Source: Prorocentrum cordatum
Taxonomy: Eukaryota; Sar; Dinophyceae; Prorocentrales; Prorocentraceae
Assembly (NCBI GenBank): GCA_963575745.1
Contig: CAUYUJ010015009.1
Span: forward strand, 1-64,000
DNA length: 64,000 bases
Direction of reading: 5' to 3'
Within the stretch, counting starts at the first letter, position 1, and each line of letters starts with the position of its first letter. Position numbers and translations under genes: made by a program. Under the pieces are notes generated by a model. That model saw nothing but the letters and a program-made list of their open reading frames with translations. It was not told where the DNA came from and did not search any database. Positions 31,600 through 42,692 of the stretch are shown one piece after another.

Positions 31600-33000
31600 T
31601 GGGCCGATGGGGTTGCGCCAGACGTGGCGCGTGTCTCTAGTCGCAGCTATCTTCAAAAAGATCGACGAGTCTAAATGCGAGAACTACCGGCCAATCTGCT
31701 TGCTTCCAGCGGGCTACAAGCTTTACGCGTCTGTTCTATTGTAAAGGCTGAAGCAAGCAGGCGCAGAATACCCCGTCTGGCACGCGCAGTTCGGCTTCGA
31801 ATCAAAGCGCGGCACGGCAGACGCCAGCATCTTGGCTCGCCGGCGCATCGATGAGACTTGGGCGGCCAAGGGCGGGCAGACCGTGCTCTTGGCTTTGGAT
31901 TGGGCGAAAGCTTTCGACAGCGTAGCGCCGGGCGCGCTCCTGCAGGCGCTCGGGCGTTTCGGCTTGCCATGGCCTATGCTGGCAGCCATCGAGGCGATCT
32001 ACTCCAAGCTGTTCGCAATCAGGGGGGCGCCGCCTCCGGCTCACGGCCGCATTGCGCTGGCATTTACCAGGGGTGCCCTCTCTCGCCCTTCCTGTTCGCC
32101 AATGTCATGACAGTGCTGATATCGAACGTCAGGGCCGCGATTGGCCGGGGCGCGGCAGAAGTGGGGGGGCTCGTCGACGCGGGCGACGCGCTCGTCCTGG
32201 CTGCATCTGCGGACCGCGCAGCCGTGCGCATGCAGGCAATATAGAAAGCCAGGGCGAATTAGGGGCTCAAGTACAAGTGGAAGAAAATGGAAGCCCTTCC
32301 AGTCGGATGCGCAGCCAACGCGCTGCAGCCCGACGGGGAGCCCGTCACCCAGAAAGACAGCATTGTGTACCTCGGAGCCGTGCTCGTTGCGGGCGGCGGC
32401 ATGCATGCCGAGCTGAGCAGGCGCATCGGCGCGGCAGGGGCGGAATTCGAGACCCCGGCGCGCGTGTGGTCCCACCCTGTAATATCTGTGCCCCGGATGT
32501 TCTGCATATTTGAGGCTCGCGTCTTTAGCGAGTTGCTGTGCAGCCTGCCGCGGCTTGGCTGAGAGGCGCCGAACGAGCCCGTTGTGGCGGATTCCATGCC
32601 CGGTGCGTCCGGGAGATCCTGGGCATAGAGCCTTCGCGCATCGGCCGCGTCTCCAATGCAGATGTTGCCGAAGTGGCGCGGTGCGTAAAATCGAGCTGCC
32701 TTTTGTTGCAGCGGCAACTTTTCCTTGTTGCTGAAATCGCACGGAGAAGCAGCGATCAGCCAGTTCGCAAGGCAATTTTCAACCATTTTCCGTTATCCCG
32801 AACCCCCCCCCAGAAGCGGAGGAGTGCAGGCCGCGCTGCGCATGGGCTAGGAGAATTTTCAGGCGCGCTTTTGCCACCTGCGATCAGAGCGGGTTGCAGT
32901 TCAGTGACGTAGTAGAGATCAGACCAGACTTATGGATGGATGCTGCTCGAGAGCGCAGCCGCTCGCAGTGGCAGACCATCTCTTGCTATGCGCGCGCACG
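31600..33000 (+). pseudogene. reverse transcriptase of second LINE
   Basis: Blocks in order: ESKCENYRPICLLPAGYKLY (31672-31731), a stop, then QFGFESKRGTADASILARRR. Motif A is LLALDWAKAFDSVAPG (first Asp at 31898). A shift leads to GIYQGCPLSPFLFANV (motif B, about 32062). The motif C position reads VDAGDALVLAAS, so YADD is lost. Thumb-type sequence follows: DSIVYLGAVLVAGGGMHAEL, then SRRIGAAGAEF. The end reads FHARCVREILGIEPSRIGRV and a basic tail. These blocks are typical of LINE RTs. At least four disruptions. Confidence 0.65.
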
Positions 33001-33009
33001 GCCCCTAAT

Positions 33010-33690
33010 TATTACAGAGGAAAGCAGGAAAGGAAAGGGGAGGGTGAGTAGAGAGCTAAAGAGGGGGAGCGCGTCTGTCGTGCCCCCCCCAAACGCGCGT
33101 CGAGTTCGATGGGGGCACGCCGAGGGGGAATGCGATTGGGGCCCGAGAAGGAGGAAGGAGGGGGAGGAAGAGGAAGGGGATGAGGAGGGGAGGGGGGAGG
33201 AGGAGGAAGAGGAGGACCCAGGAAGAGGATCGGAGGAGGAAGAGGAGGAGGATAATGAGATGCAGAAGGGGAAGGAAGAGGGGGAGGATGAGAAGGAGGA
33301 GGAGGAGACATAGTAGAACAACAGAGGTGGCGCGATGCCCGTGCGCGCGCGCCGCCCTCGGCCGCTGGCCCAGCGGGGGGCGCCCGCTCAGCCGAAACTG
33401 CGCGCAGAGACAGGGGGGCGATGGGGGCCCCGACCCTCCAGCTGCAGAGCTGCGCGTGCACCCTCGCGCTGCTCAGCCGAAGGTGCGCGCCCGCTCATTA
33501 ATCCACCCCTCTCGTTGTCCTCGCTCATCCTCTTCTTCCTTCTCCTTCCATCATCCTCTTCCTCCTTTTCCTCTTCGTCGTCGTCCTCGATCGTCCACCT
33601 CCTCGCCGTCCGGGTCATTCTCGTCCGCCAGCTGCTCGCTGCCTCCTCCTCCTCTTCGTCCTCGTCCTCCTCGCCCCCCATCCTCGTCTC
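33010..33690. repeat. GGA-rich then TCC-rich tracts
   Basis: 33140-33310 is purine-rich (GGA/GAG). 33510-33690 is pyrimidine-rich (TCC/TCG). Between them lies GC-rich sequence with open frames on both strands, taken as shadows. Confidence 0.6.
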
Positions 33691-34069
33691 TTCCTTCGGC
33701 TGGCTACCGCGCCCCCCCCGTGCGTGCGAGGCAATTCCCGAAGGTGCCGCCGCGGGCGCCGCGTAAGAGGACCCCCTGTATCCTTCATCCTGCGCGCTCG
33801 CTTCCCACGTCGATCCTCATCAACCTCCCCCCCCTCCACCTTCTCGTCGACCTCCCCCGGCCCTTCGCTCCAATCATCCTCCGCATAGCGTTTGTCCGGA
33901 GCGGGGGCGCGGTCGAAGCGCCCCCGATGGCCGCCGGCGAAAGTGCAGCCGCGTACCCGCAGGGCCCTATATGCAACGCAACCCTGCACGCCTTCACGAA
34001 GGAGGAGGAAGTGGGGGGGGAGGTGGGGGGGGGGGGGGGGGGGGGGAGGAGGAAAGCCCCGCTGCCCCG
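33691..34069. other. GC-rich spacer ending in a G run
   Basis: No gene recognised. 34010-34046 is nearly pure G. Confidence 0.4.
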
Positions 34070-34745
34070 ATGGCGCCCCCGTCGACGGTCGGCGCCCCCC
34101 CGCTCGCTCCCCCCCCCAGGCCCGAGGGCGCCGCTGGGGCTTCGAGCGCGGATTTCGATGGCGCCCCGCCCGTCGGCTCGGAGATCTTAGACCGTCGCGA
34201 GCGGGCAGCGGCTCGACGTCGGCTCGACGGCGGCGCGCAGGCCCCGGGCAGGTTTCGGGCAAGTCTCGGGCGCCGGGGAGGGGGGGGGGGCGGGGCGAAG
34301 GGGGCCGGGGGTGGGGGTGGAGGGTGGGGGAAGTGGAGGGGGGGGGGATCCCCTGCCCCCTCTTTCTTCCCGCCCCCCCCTCCCTCCTCCTCCTCCTCCT
34401 CCTCCTCCTCGTCCTCCTCCTCCTCCTCTTCCTCCTCTTCCTCCTTCTTTTTCCTCCTTCTTCTTTCTCCGCTGCCTCTTCGCTCCTGCTCCTCGTCTTC
34501 GCCCTCCTCTTCGCCCGCGGCCCCCCCGCGGCGATGTGGCGGCGACGACGGCCGTGGCTTGGGCGAAGAGCCCCCCCCGAAGCTCGAAGGCTTCCACGGC
34601 CCCAGCTGGCGCCGCGGCGAAGCTGGCCTCTGCGACCCGCGTCGAGATCATATCGGGCGACGACGAGCAGCCTCCGCAGTCGCCGCAGCCCGCAGACGGC
34701 GAGGGCGCGGTTTCCAAAGGCGACCCCGGGAGTGGAAGAAAACGA
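34070..34745 (+). CDS. two coding-looking islands split by a TCC tract
   Basis: 34070-34290 (ATG 34070) reads a Pro/Ala-rich segment, then SEILDRRERAAARRRLDGG. 34370-34515 is (TCC)n. 34524-34745 in another frame reads KASTAPAGAAAKLASATRVE and ISGDDEQPPQSPQPADGEGA. Both islands have the Ala/Asp/Glu-rich look of dinoflagellate coding sequence, but no domain is recognised. They may be exons of one gene, pieces of a decayed element upstream of the Gag-like ORF at 40.3 kb, or chance. Confidence 0.2.
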
Positions 34746-36119
34746 GGAGGAGGAGGGGGGGGGAGGGAGGGGGGGGGAGGATGAGGAAGTGGAGGAGGAG
34801 GAGGAGGAGGAGGAGGAGGGGGGGGTGGGGGGGGAAAATGGACCTGGGACGGACCCCAGTAGGAGACCTTACACGGTTCGTGCCCTACGTGCCTCCTCGA
34901 GTCACTAGACTCTTTGCGTCGATTTCGGCGCCCTTCTGCTGTCTATTCTCCTCGTGATGGATGTTTCGAGTGAGAGTGTGGTCGACGATGGGATTGCGGG
35001 GGGGTCTCGAGCTTGAGCCCTGCCCCCGTGCAAAATGGTGAAGCCAGCATCTTATTGTTTGACCGAGGTACTCCCTCCGCTATATCGGTAGAGCTTCCGA
35101 TGCGGGTGCGATCTAGCTCCTCCCCCTTCTCGTCTCCTCATCCTCCGCGTCCATCCCCTCTTCGGCCTCGTTCCCTGACCATCCTCATCTCGCAGTCTCC
35201 TGCCCCTCCTCCTCCTTCCCCCCCTCCTCCCGCTGGGCGTTGCAAGCGCGGGGCTGGAGGAACCCCGTCGAGATGAAGCGCCCCCTTAGAGTTCTCGCCA
35301 CTTGCTGGTGGGCGAGGCTTTCGCTCCAGACATGCTCGCGAGCGCGTGCTATATCATGATGGGTCCCCGCTCGAATTCCTCCGCGTTGATATTTGTGCTG
35401 TAGCCTTGCTGGCTGCGTTCAGTATGTCGGACTCTCGCGAGGTTCTTGAATCCGCGGCGAAGGCTGCCGCCGGCCTGGGCTTCAAATGGGCGAAATGCAA
35501 TGGCATATCCCGCCGGAACATCAGCAACAATAAGGGGCTGCTGAAGGCGATCGTCGCAGAGCCTTGGCAACCGATGCCCACTTCGCCCACCCCCCGCTCC
35601 TGCCCCCTCCCCCCCGCACCTCCCGTGGGGGGGTGAACGGCGAGGGTCGTTCGACCCCTCCCCTCCCTGGCTGACTGGGCAGGGTCGACCAAGAGATTGG
35701 GCGGGGGGGGGCTGCAGCGAGAGACGAAGAGGTTGACGAGCGACGGCGAGCGACGGCGAGAGGGGGCTGCAGGAGGGCGAGGGCGACGACGAGAAATGCG
35801 ACGATGAAGACGGCAGCAAGGGGGAGTTAGATGAGGAAGCAGAGAGGGTGGGGCGAGGTAGGGGGTGGGGGGGTTTGGGGGAATCCGAAGGCGCGCCGCG
35901 ACAGGAGCGCGGCGCATGCGCGGTCAAGAAGAAGGACATCGCAGACCTTGGTGGCGGCCGCGAAGGCGCCGTTGGTCTTCAAGAACCGCCGGGGCAAGGG
36001 CGATGGGTCGACGCGTGCGCGAAGAGGCTTCGCATCGTGCTGCGGCGCTGTGCCCGGTGCAATAACAGGAAGGACAGCGGCCCAACGTGGTTTCAGCGGC
36101 TGGGCCTGGCGAGCGATGC
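34746..36119. other. GGA/TCC tracts and unassigned GC-rich DNA
   Basis: A G/GGA tract at 34746-34835, a TCC-rich stretch at about 35115-35235 and a GGCGAGAGG-type run near 35740 flank a frame at 35346-35636 that reads SREVLESAAKAAAGLGFKWA. The latter could be a short exon-like piece; nothing else supports it. Confidence 0.35.
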
Positions 36120-36561
36120 CATGTCGGGGGGCGACGACGACGGCGGCGACGAGAACGGGGGGAAGAAGACGCCAATGAGTTCGAGGCAGACGATGAAGAC
36201 GAGGTTGATGCCGGCGGCGAAGAAGACGCCGGCAATGACGTTGCCGACGGTGAAGAAGACGAGTACGAGAGCGCCAGGAAACGGCCTGCGGCCAAGAAGC
36301 CAGCGAGCAAAGACGACGGCGTCGCGGACCAGTGGACCCACGCCTACGACGCGGACACTTGCCGTGCATGCCGCCGCAAGATCGGAGCGAAGAAGTCTGG
36401 CCACGGAGAAGACTGCGCGGAGATGGGGGTGCCAGGGGCGGCTGGGGGTCAGATCCAATGGGGGCGGTCTGGGGCGATGGCGCGACGTGGAGGGCAACCC
36501 CGGCGATTGTCATGGCGCGGCAAGCGCCAGCGCCGAAAGACAAAGTCAAAATAACGGCTGA
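36120..36561 (+). CDS. acidic segment with nuclear-localisation-like and Cys motifs
   Basis: The reading runs in one frame from about 36120 (MSGGDDDGGDENGG) and in the next from about 36165: EEDANEFEADDEDEVDAGGE, then ARKRPAAKKPASKDDGV, which resembles a nucleoplasmin-type bipartite signal, then TCRACRRKIG with a CX2C pair and a later GHGEDC. An acidic tract followed by a basic signal and a Cys cluster suggests a nuclear protein, but no family is assigned. The frame change and missing ends mean an exon or a decayed gene. Confidence 0.3.
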
Positions 36562-36700
36562 AGCTGCTGCGTCGGGTGATGCATCTTCGCTGGCGAGCGC
36601 GCCTACCTTGGCTTTAGCTCGCGCGCTGATTCACAAAGGTGGGGTGCGCGCGAGAACGCGCGGCCGATGAAGTCAGCCAGCGGGCGAGAGCAAGGAGAGG

Positions 36701-37180
36701 TTGACCTGCGTGAGTCACGAAGAGCATCCGCGGGTCGCGATGGTCAGTGCCGACCTTTCCAAGGATAACTCGGCTGACGACGACGCCACCGCGGAGAAGA
36801 GCGCCTTGACGTGGATGAACGACGTCGCGAATAATCGCGCCGAGAGCGATCTCACCGGGTGCCCGGGCCGCGACGTGAAGGCGAAATTGGTGGCGCCCGA
36901 AGCCGCCCTGAAGCGCCCGGCGCGGCGACCGCCGAGACCGCGCCCGCCGGCGATGTCACTGTTGTCTCTGACGCGGACCTCTATGGACACTTGCCGCGTG
37001 GGTGTCCGATTCCACGGGCGGTCGCCGATGGCCGCGGGCAGGCTTCCGGGTCTTGATGGGGCCGGGTCGGCAGAAAATGATCGTGGGGGGCGGTCGTGCA
37101 GATTCGGCTCTTGAGCCTCTGTCCATGGGAGAGGTGCCCGAGACGCCGCAGAGAAAGAAGCGCAAAAAAAGACAATAAGG
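36701..37180 (+). CDS. coding-looking fragments, unassigned
   Basis: 36701-36930 reads EHPRVAMVSADLSKDNSADD and SALTWMNDVANNRAESDLTG. 36930-37055, in another frame, reads AETAPAGDVTVVSDADLYGH. 37050-37180 reads QKMIVGGGRADSALEPLSMG and a basic RKKRKKR end. No domain recognised. Probably belongs with the neighbouring islands. Confidence 0.2.
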
Positions 37181-37929
37181 ACAAGTCGGAGAAGCTGCCC
37201 ACGGCTGCGCGCGAGGGGAGATCGCCGCTGCCGGCTTCCTCGCCAAGCCGGCCCGACTGATGCAGTGCTGGCTGCTGCTGTAATGCCGAAGCACTTGCGT
37301 GATAGCACTCGAGCCTGGCAGCCCGCGCAGCTGCGGGCTTGCTGGAAGGGGGCTGGATGGGGGAAAGGGGGGGGGAGAGGAAAGTCGAGGATCGGCGAGA
37401 GGCGATGCGGCCTGGCCTCGCAGTTCCCGCAACGCTGTGCCCAATGCAGTACTGCAGCGCGGGTCGTTCGCCGTCTGGGCCTGCCCATCCCGTCCATTCG
37501 CCATCTCCGTCTTCAAGCAAGGGTGCCCAGGGCGAGGAGGAACCGTCGGACGAGTAGGAGGAGGAGGATGACGAGTCACGCGGGGAAGAGGAAGAGGGGC
37601 AATAAGAAACGTGGCGCAAGGAGGAGAACGATGAACACCGACAGAATATGAGAAGACAAAGGCGCGGTACTGATGGGAGTAGAGAATGGGGGATGAAGGG
37701 AAATGCGAAGACGACTCAGGGTTAGGATGTGGATCGGGGGAGGGTCGCGCGCGCGCGGAGCGCGACGGTGGCGACGGCGACGGTTGAACGGGCCGCCCCT
37801 TCGCGCGCTCGCAAGCGGTTGGCGTCGCGCTCGGGGGCATGGCGGCGGGCGGGCAGGGGCATGCGTGTAGGTCAAGGAGAGGCCCCGCGAGTGCGGGGCT
37901 GGCGGGCCGGGCGAGCAACTCGCGGGGGC
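37181..37929. other. GC-rich DNA, no supported gene
   Basis: Overlapping open frames on both strands without motifs; a GGAGGA patch near 37555. Confidence 0.4.
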
Positions 37930-38275
37930 CCCCGAGGGCCCGAGGAGGAGGGAGAAGAGAAGGAGGAGGGTGAGCAGGATGAGGAGGAGGAGACGGAGGA
38001 GACGGACGAGGGAGGAGGAGGAGGTGCTGTCAGGCTGACCTCTTCCTCCTTCTCTTTGCTTTTTCTACTTCTGCCTCTGCTTCTGCTCCTCCTGCTCCCG
38101 CTCCCGCTGCATCCTGCTCGTGCTCCTGTTGTGCTTGTGCTTGTGCTCCTGCTTCTGCGACTGCTCATCGTCCCTGCTCCTCTGCCTCCTCCTCCTCCTC
38201 CTCCTCCTCCTCCTCCTCTTCGTCTTGGTTACTTCTCCTCTTCCCCCTCCCCCTCCTCCTCTTCCTCCGCGCACG
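37930..38275. repeat. GGA tract followed by CTC/CTG tract
   Basis: 37935-38030 purine (GGAGGA), 38040-38275 pyrimidine-rich (CTTCTGCTC, CTCCTCCTC). The two halves are partly complementary, as at 12766-13135. Confidence 0.65.
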
Positions 38276-38327
38276 CCTGCATTTTCGCGTCGGTCTTCGC
38301 TGGCTTCGCCCCTCTGCGCGGGGCGGG

Positions 38328-38600
38328 GTGAGTTTCGAGCAGCAAGTGATGAGTGCCTTCCAGACGTCGGTTGGCAACCGCGACCCAGCCGATGACGGCG
38401 ACGAGTGCGGGGGCTACCTCGCGGAGGAGGGCAGCGCAGCGCGGGCGCGCCTCGATGGGGCGTTCGACGAGCACCTCGAGCAGGCCGCCGCCGAAGGCTT
38501 CGAGGCAATCCTGTCGGGCGACGCGCTCGGCAGGCAGCGCGAGCGCCGGGCGGGCCCCGGCGCGGCGAGGCGGGCGGGGCGGGGCCGCCGACGCAGATGA
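38328..38600 (+). CDS. hypothetical 90-aa coding-looking fragment
   Basis: A frame from about 38328 gives QQVMSAFQTSVGNRDPADDG and RLDGAFDEHLEQAAAEGFEA, an amphipathic helical composition with strong GC3, ending in an Arg-rich tail and TGA. No domain is recognised. The minus-strand reading of the same DNA is also open. Possibly an exon. Confidence 0.25.
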   Translation: MSFEQQVMSAFQTSVGNRDPADDGDECGGYLAEEGSAARARLDGAFDEHLEQAAAEGFEAILSGDALGRQRERRAGPGAARRAGRGRRRR

Positions 38601-39253
38601 GAGGGGCCCCTGGCGAACTAACATTAATGGCCATGTGCGTGGCTGGTCGAGTGGTGCATCGGGGGGGCCCAGGGCTTCCAGCTAACGCGAATGTACATGT
38701 ATTCGTCATTTCCATATCGCAAGCACCGCCACTCGATCAGCCCGCGACAACCTGGCGATTAAGTTTAGTCGCCCGCAGAAGTCGCGGTTGCAGCTGGGGG
38801 AGAAATTCATGGAAGCGCCGTTGCGCGGTGGTGCAGCGTCGGCGGGATCGTCGGTCAGGAGGCGGGCGGCGGTGGGCGCCTTCCGAGCAAGGAGGTTCTC
38901 CGCGGAGCGCAGAGCATCTGCCTGGGCAGCGTCGGGGGCGGGCCCGAGCACGTGAAGACTAGTGGGGGGTCGAAGCGGATGACCTTCCACTGCGAGATTC
39001 ACGTGGAGAGGAGCGACAAGAGGCAGACGTGGCAGTTGCAGAGAAGGGAGGCAGGGCTCGAGGTGAGTCGCGACTGTGAGCCCGCGAGCACGGGGGCGGC
39101 GTCGTCGAGCATGGCCTTGGGGGACTCGCCGGTATCAGTTGCGAGCGGCCCAGCAGTGCGCGGCGCCGTGGCGGCGACGCCCAAGAAAGATGTGAGTGCG
39201 AACGAGACCGTGTCCCGACGGCGGCTGGGGGGCAGCCGGCGGCGCGCACGGCC
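38601..39253. other. unassigned interval
   Basis: A plus frame from 38985 (TFHCEIHVERSDKRQTWQLQ) looks weakly protein-like but has no motif or partner. Confidence 0.3.
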
Positions 39254-39442
39254 CCGACGCTTGTGCCGGCCGACGACAGCCTCGAGGAGTGCATCGTCGA
39301 GTGCGGCAACTTGGGTGAGATCGCCGACGTCAAGGACACCCTCAGTCGCCTGCAGGTCGTCGACAGCTCACTGGAGAACCTCCAGCAGGTGGCCAAGCGC
39401 ATCAGGGCGATCGCCGATGACCTTGAGCAGCCGAGCCAGTAG
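39254..39442 (+). CDS. coiled-coil C-terminal fragment, 62 aa
   Basis: The frame ending at TAG 39440-39442 reads PADDSLEECIVECGNLGEIA and LQQVAKRIRAIADDLEQPSQ, a heptad-like helix. Hydrophilic, acidic and unlike the Arg-rich shadows around it. It begins inside a longer open stretch without ATG, so it looks like a 3' exon or a decayed gene end. A pyrimidine tract follows at once. Confidence 0.3.
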   Translation, partial: PTLVPADDSLEECIVECGNLGEIADVKDTLSRLQVVDSSLENLQQVAKRIRAIADDLEQPSQ

Positions 39443-39469
39443 GCGCATCCGCCTGAGCCGGGCGTTCTC

Positions 39470-39690
39470 ATTCCACTCCCCCCTCCTCCGCCTTTACCAG
39501 GCCCCTCCTGCTGCTTCTCTTTGGAGCTTCTCCTCCCTGTTCCCCCTGCTGCTCCTCCTGCTGCTGCTCGTCGTTCTCGTCCCCTTGTGCTCCTCCTCAT
39601 CCTGCTCCTCAACTATCGCATCCTGCTGTCCTTTCCTTGAGCCTTCTCTTTCTTCTCCTCCTGTTCCTCTTCCGCATCGTATTCTTGCCC
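39470..39690. repeat. CTC/CTG pyrimidine tract
   Basis: TCCTCC, CTGCTCCTC and TTCTTCTCC iterations; non-coding. Confidence 0.6.
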
Positions 39691-40268
39691 TCGGATGTCA
39701 TGGTCCTCGTCCGACCCCTCCGCGCGCCCTCCTCTTCCCAGTGCCGCCCTCCGCGCCCCTGGCGTCGTTTTTCCTCAATTCGATCTCCGGTCATGCTGCC
39801 CCGCCGAGCGGCGCGGCATTTTCAAGAGAGCCCCCGGCCGAGAGCGGGGTGCGTCTTTTATGCGGGTGGAGGGGAGATGCGCGCCCGTCTGCCCAAGGAC
39901 AGCGCGCGAGGTGCGCGGGGCGGGGGCGAGAAATTCTTGAGGGATCAGACGGGTGCGCGAGCTCCTCCGACTGCGTGCCGGCCAATGCGCGTGCCGCGGT
40001 GGAACTTTGCAGCTGCTGCAGGCGTGGGATGTTGCACGCGCGCTCGTGAGAAACCTTTTGCGCGCGCAACTGCTGCGTGTCTCGAGGGAAAAGCGAGCCC
40101 TCCGAGTCTGCCGCCGCCGCTGGCGCCGCCCGAGGGGGCGATGGCAGACGTCGGCGAGGCGGAGGCCGCCCGGGCGATGCAGTCGAGTTGAGACAGGGGG
40201 GCATCGCGCATAGCCAGGGCGTCGGCCATGCTGGACTTGGGGGGGGGGGGTCCTCGAGGTGATGTTAG
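39691..40268. other. 5' flank of the DIRS-like element, no gene
   Basis: Open frames on both strands without recognisable content. This is where terminal repeats of the element would be sought. Confidence 0.3.
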
Positions 40269-41335
40269 TGGAAAATCAGAGATCCCCGAGTCCAGGAAGA
40301 GCTGCTGGATTCCTACAAGGCCAAGGTGCGCTGGCACGATGGCGCCGAGCTCGCGGGCGGACCAGGCGGGGCGGCTGCTGGCCGCGACGGGGGCGACGCC
40401 CCAGGGGCGAGGGAGTTGGGGGCTTCGGGCGCTGGCGGCGGCAAGGCCCCTGGCGATGACGACGGCGCGCTCTGGGTCGACTGCGACGAGTTCGGACGGC
40501 GACATAGGCGCAGCAAAGAGTTCATGGCCGAGATGAATCAGGAACGACTGGGCTGTCGGGACCTCGAGGGGCCCGGCTGTCCTGCTCGCCTTCCGGTCCA
40601 TGCCGAGAGGCGGCGCGGCGATCTGGGGGAGTGGCTTGTCGACTTCTTGAGGGGGTATATGATGTCGAGAACGGATAGGGTGACCCACGAGCTTCAAGCT
40701 ATCGTGAAATCCTTCCACCTGCTCGCGACGCGCGATCAGGTGGACCTGCCATTCCTCGCGGGGGCCGAGCGGCTTGGCAGACGCCTGGCGGCCATCATCG
40801 ATGCCTACAGCGGGCAGTCGGTGCCGAACTGGGAGCTCGCGAACGCGTGCACGCAGATGGCCTTGGGCTTGGGGGCCGTCCATCCAAGGCTCCGCTCCCC
40901 GGGGGTTCGCCGCAGCGCGAACGTGCGCGACCGCCGCGCCGCGCGCTCCAAGGCCCTTCGGGCGCTGCTGTCGATCGAGAAGTCGGGCGATGGCGGCGCT
41001 GGCGCAACCGGTGGCCGGGGGCGCGGGCGAGGGCGAGGACAAAAAGGGCGCGGGGCGGCTCGAGGTCGAGGCGCGCCCGCGGACGCGCCATGGCGAAGGA
41101 GGAGGGCCACGGCGATGACGTCCCCAGCCGTGGCTCCCCGGGCGTCGGGGGCGGTCCGCGTCGGGCGGCCGACAGGCGGCGGCTGCTCTTCCCGCTGCCA
41201 GCCGTGCATTCAGACCCGGCTGTCAGGGTCGGTCGGTCCAGGAAGCAGCAGCGTCGGGATCGATTGCGCGGGGTGCCTCCCGCGCTAGTGGCAGAGGCTA
41301 TGATTGATGCGCTTACTTGGTTGAGCGACTTATAA
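40269..41335 (+). pseudogene. Gag-like ORF of the DIRS-like element
   Basis: Open after TAG 40266. It begins WKIRDPRVQEELLDSYKAKV without an early ATG. The central domain is well formed: GDLGEWLVDFLRGYMMSRTD, RVTHELQAIVKSFHLLATRD, then RLGRRLAAIIDAYSGQSVPN and a helical Arg-rich end. A Gly/Arg stretch (GGRGRGRGRGQKGRGAARGRG) suggests nucleic-acid binding. A shift near 41090 gives the best C-terminus, RGVPPALVAEAMIDALTWLS and TAA 41333-41335. This type of protein precedes related pol genes in dinoflagellates as far as I recall; the Gag role is inferred from position and composition. Confidence 0.5.
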
Positions 41336-41457
41336 ATGGTCGAGCGGCCGCCGCGCTCTGAAGCCGAATGGCCGGCAGAGGAGCTTCGGCCTGACTTCGG
41401 AGATGGCGGATCCAACGAGGCGCTACTTGGAGGCCCTGGCATCGCTCCAGCAGCCCA

Positions 41458-42497
41458 GTGGCGACGCGGCCAAGCACCAAAGGCGGGGTGGCGGCCGCGC
41501 CGGCGCCTCCTCCGCTTCAACTACCTTGGCTTATTTCAATCGAGACCTGGCTTGGGGATCTTGCTGGCGCCCGAGATCGATTCTTTCTTCTAGGAAGAGA
41601 CGGAGAGCAGATGCGTCTACCCGTTGACCAACAATGGAGAGTTTCAAGATATCCCGTGTTACGTGGGCCCCGCACTGTCGCGGAACCGCAGGTGGTATGT
41701 GCAATTTCTCAATGGTTGTACGAAGGGCTCGTGAAGTCCTCCTTGTCGCGTGTTGAGCGAGTGGGGCTATTTATTATTTGGGAAGAAGAGGGCAAGACGA
41801 TTGGGCCAATGCTCGTTTTCGGTCACCTCCACATGTGAGCTTACTCACTGCGGGAGGCCTCGGTAACGTCGAGGTCGAGGGCGACGGCCCCGGCGCCGCG
41901 CGTTCTGCCGTCGGCGCTGCGGACGTCGCACGCGCCTTCTATCGAGTGAAGATGCGAGATTACCTCTGTGAGTTCTTCAGCTTGCCCTCTGTCGCGGCTG
42001 GCGAGCTCGGGCTTCGAGAATTGGAGGGAGCGAAACTCCTCGCCTCGGACGAGGTAGCGCCGCTGGCCACCTTGTTTCCTACGGGCTTCTCCTGGTTGCT
42101 GTTCAGATTTCGACGAGGGGGCCGCGGCATCGGTCATCGATTGCTGTGAACTTCGTTTCGATCATGGGAAGCCTTTGGTGCCTCCGAGTCAGTGGCAGGT
42201 TTGTCGCTGCGTGTGCGTGGGCAACGTTGGCGCGTTTGGGCGCGGTCGCCACGTCGTCGCGAGCGCCGCGGAGCAGCTGGTCGCCAGCTTCGAAGAGACA
42301 AGCCTCAAGGCGCAGGGGGAGGGCGAAATCGAGGCGCTGGGGGGGATGCTGGAAGCTGGCAGGCGGCGCGCGCGGCTCAGCTGTCGGCGGCCTTGGCGGC
42401 CGCCGCCGGCGCTGCGGGGGCTCCCGAAGCGGCGGCGCGTGAACGGGCAAGCGCTGGAGATTGTCATCGGGCCTCGTCCGCACAGAGAGGGCGAGAA
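41458..42497 (+). pseudogene. reverse transcriptase of the DIRS-like element
   Basis: Three frames in series. 41620-41805: SRYPVLRGPRTVAEPQVVCA and GLVKSSLSRVERVGLFIIWE, matching the RT entry blocks (VGLFFV.KK.G). 41806-42125: ANARFRSPPHVSLLTAGGLG, DVARAFYRVKMRDYLCEFFS (motif A with its Asp kept), LATLFPTGFSWLLFRF. 42140-42497: CVCVGNVGAFGRG, where Y.VDN is expected, so the catalytic Asp is lost; then RRVNGQALEIVIGP, the block that precedes the RNase H connection. The fold and order are clear, the enzyme is dead. Confidence 0.6.
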
Positions 42498-42690
<193 letters not shown>

Positions 42691-42692
42691 CC

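Larger units (their letters stand above)
29390..33000 (+). mobile_element. second LINE (endonuclease plus RT), heavily decayed
   Basis: Plus-strand traces of a first ORF, an AP-like endonuclease, an RT with thumb and a typical LINE C-terminal segment, in that order. Sequence blocks differ from the 5.7-12 kb LINE, so this is another family. No RNase H is seen. Numerous stops and shifts. Ends near 33000, just before a GGA tract. Confidence 0.65.

Noticed and set aside
33180-34957. Several 300-codon plus-strand ORFs of Ser/Pro/Gly/Arg
   Set aside because: Generated by G, GGA and TCC tracts; only the two small islands at 34070-34290 and 34524-34745 have non-repetitive content.
36478-36520. DVEGNPGD reading, one residue short of a canonical 2A (DxExNPGP)
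   Set aside because: The final Pro is Asp, and the frame here is an Arg/Gly-rich alternative to the better coding frame. A chance match.
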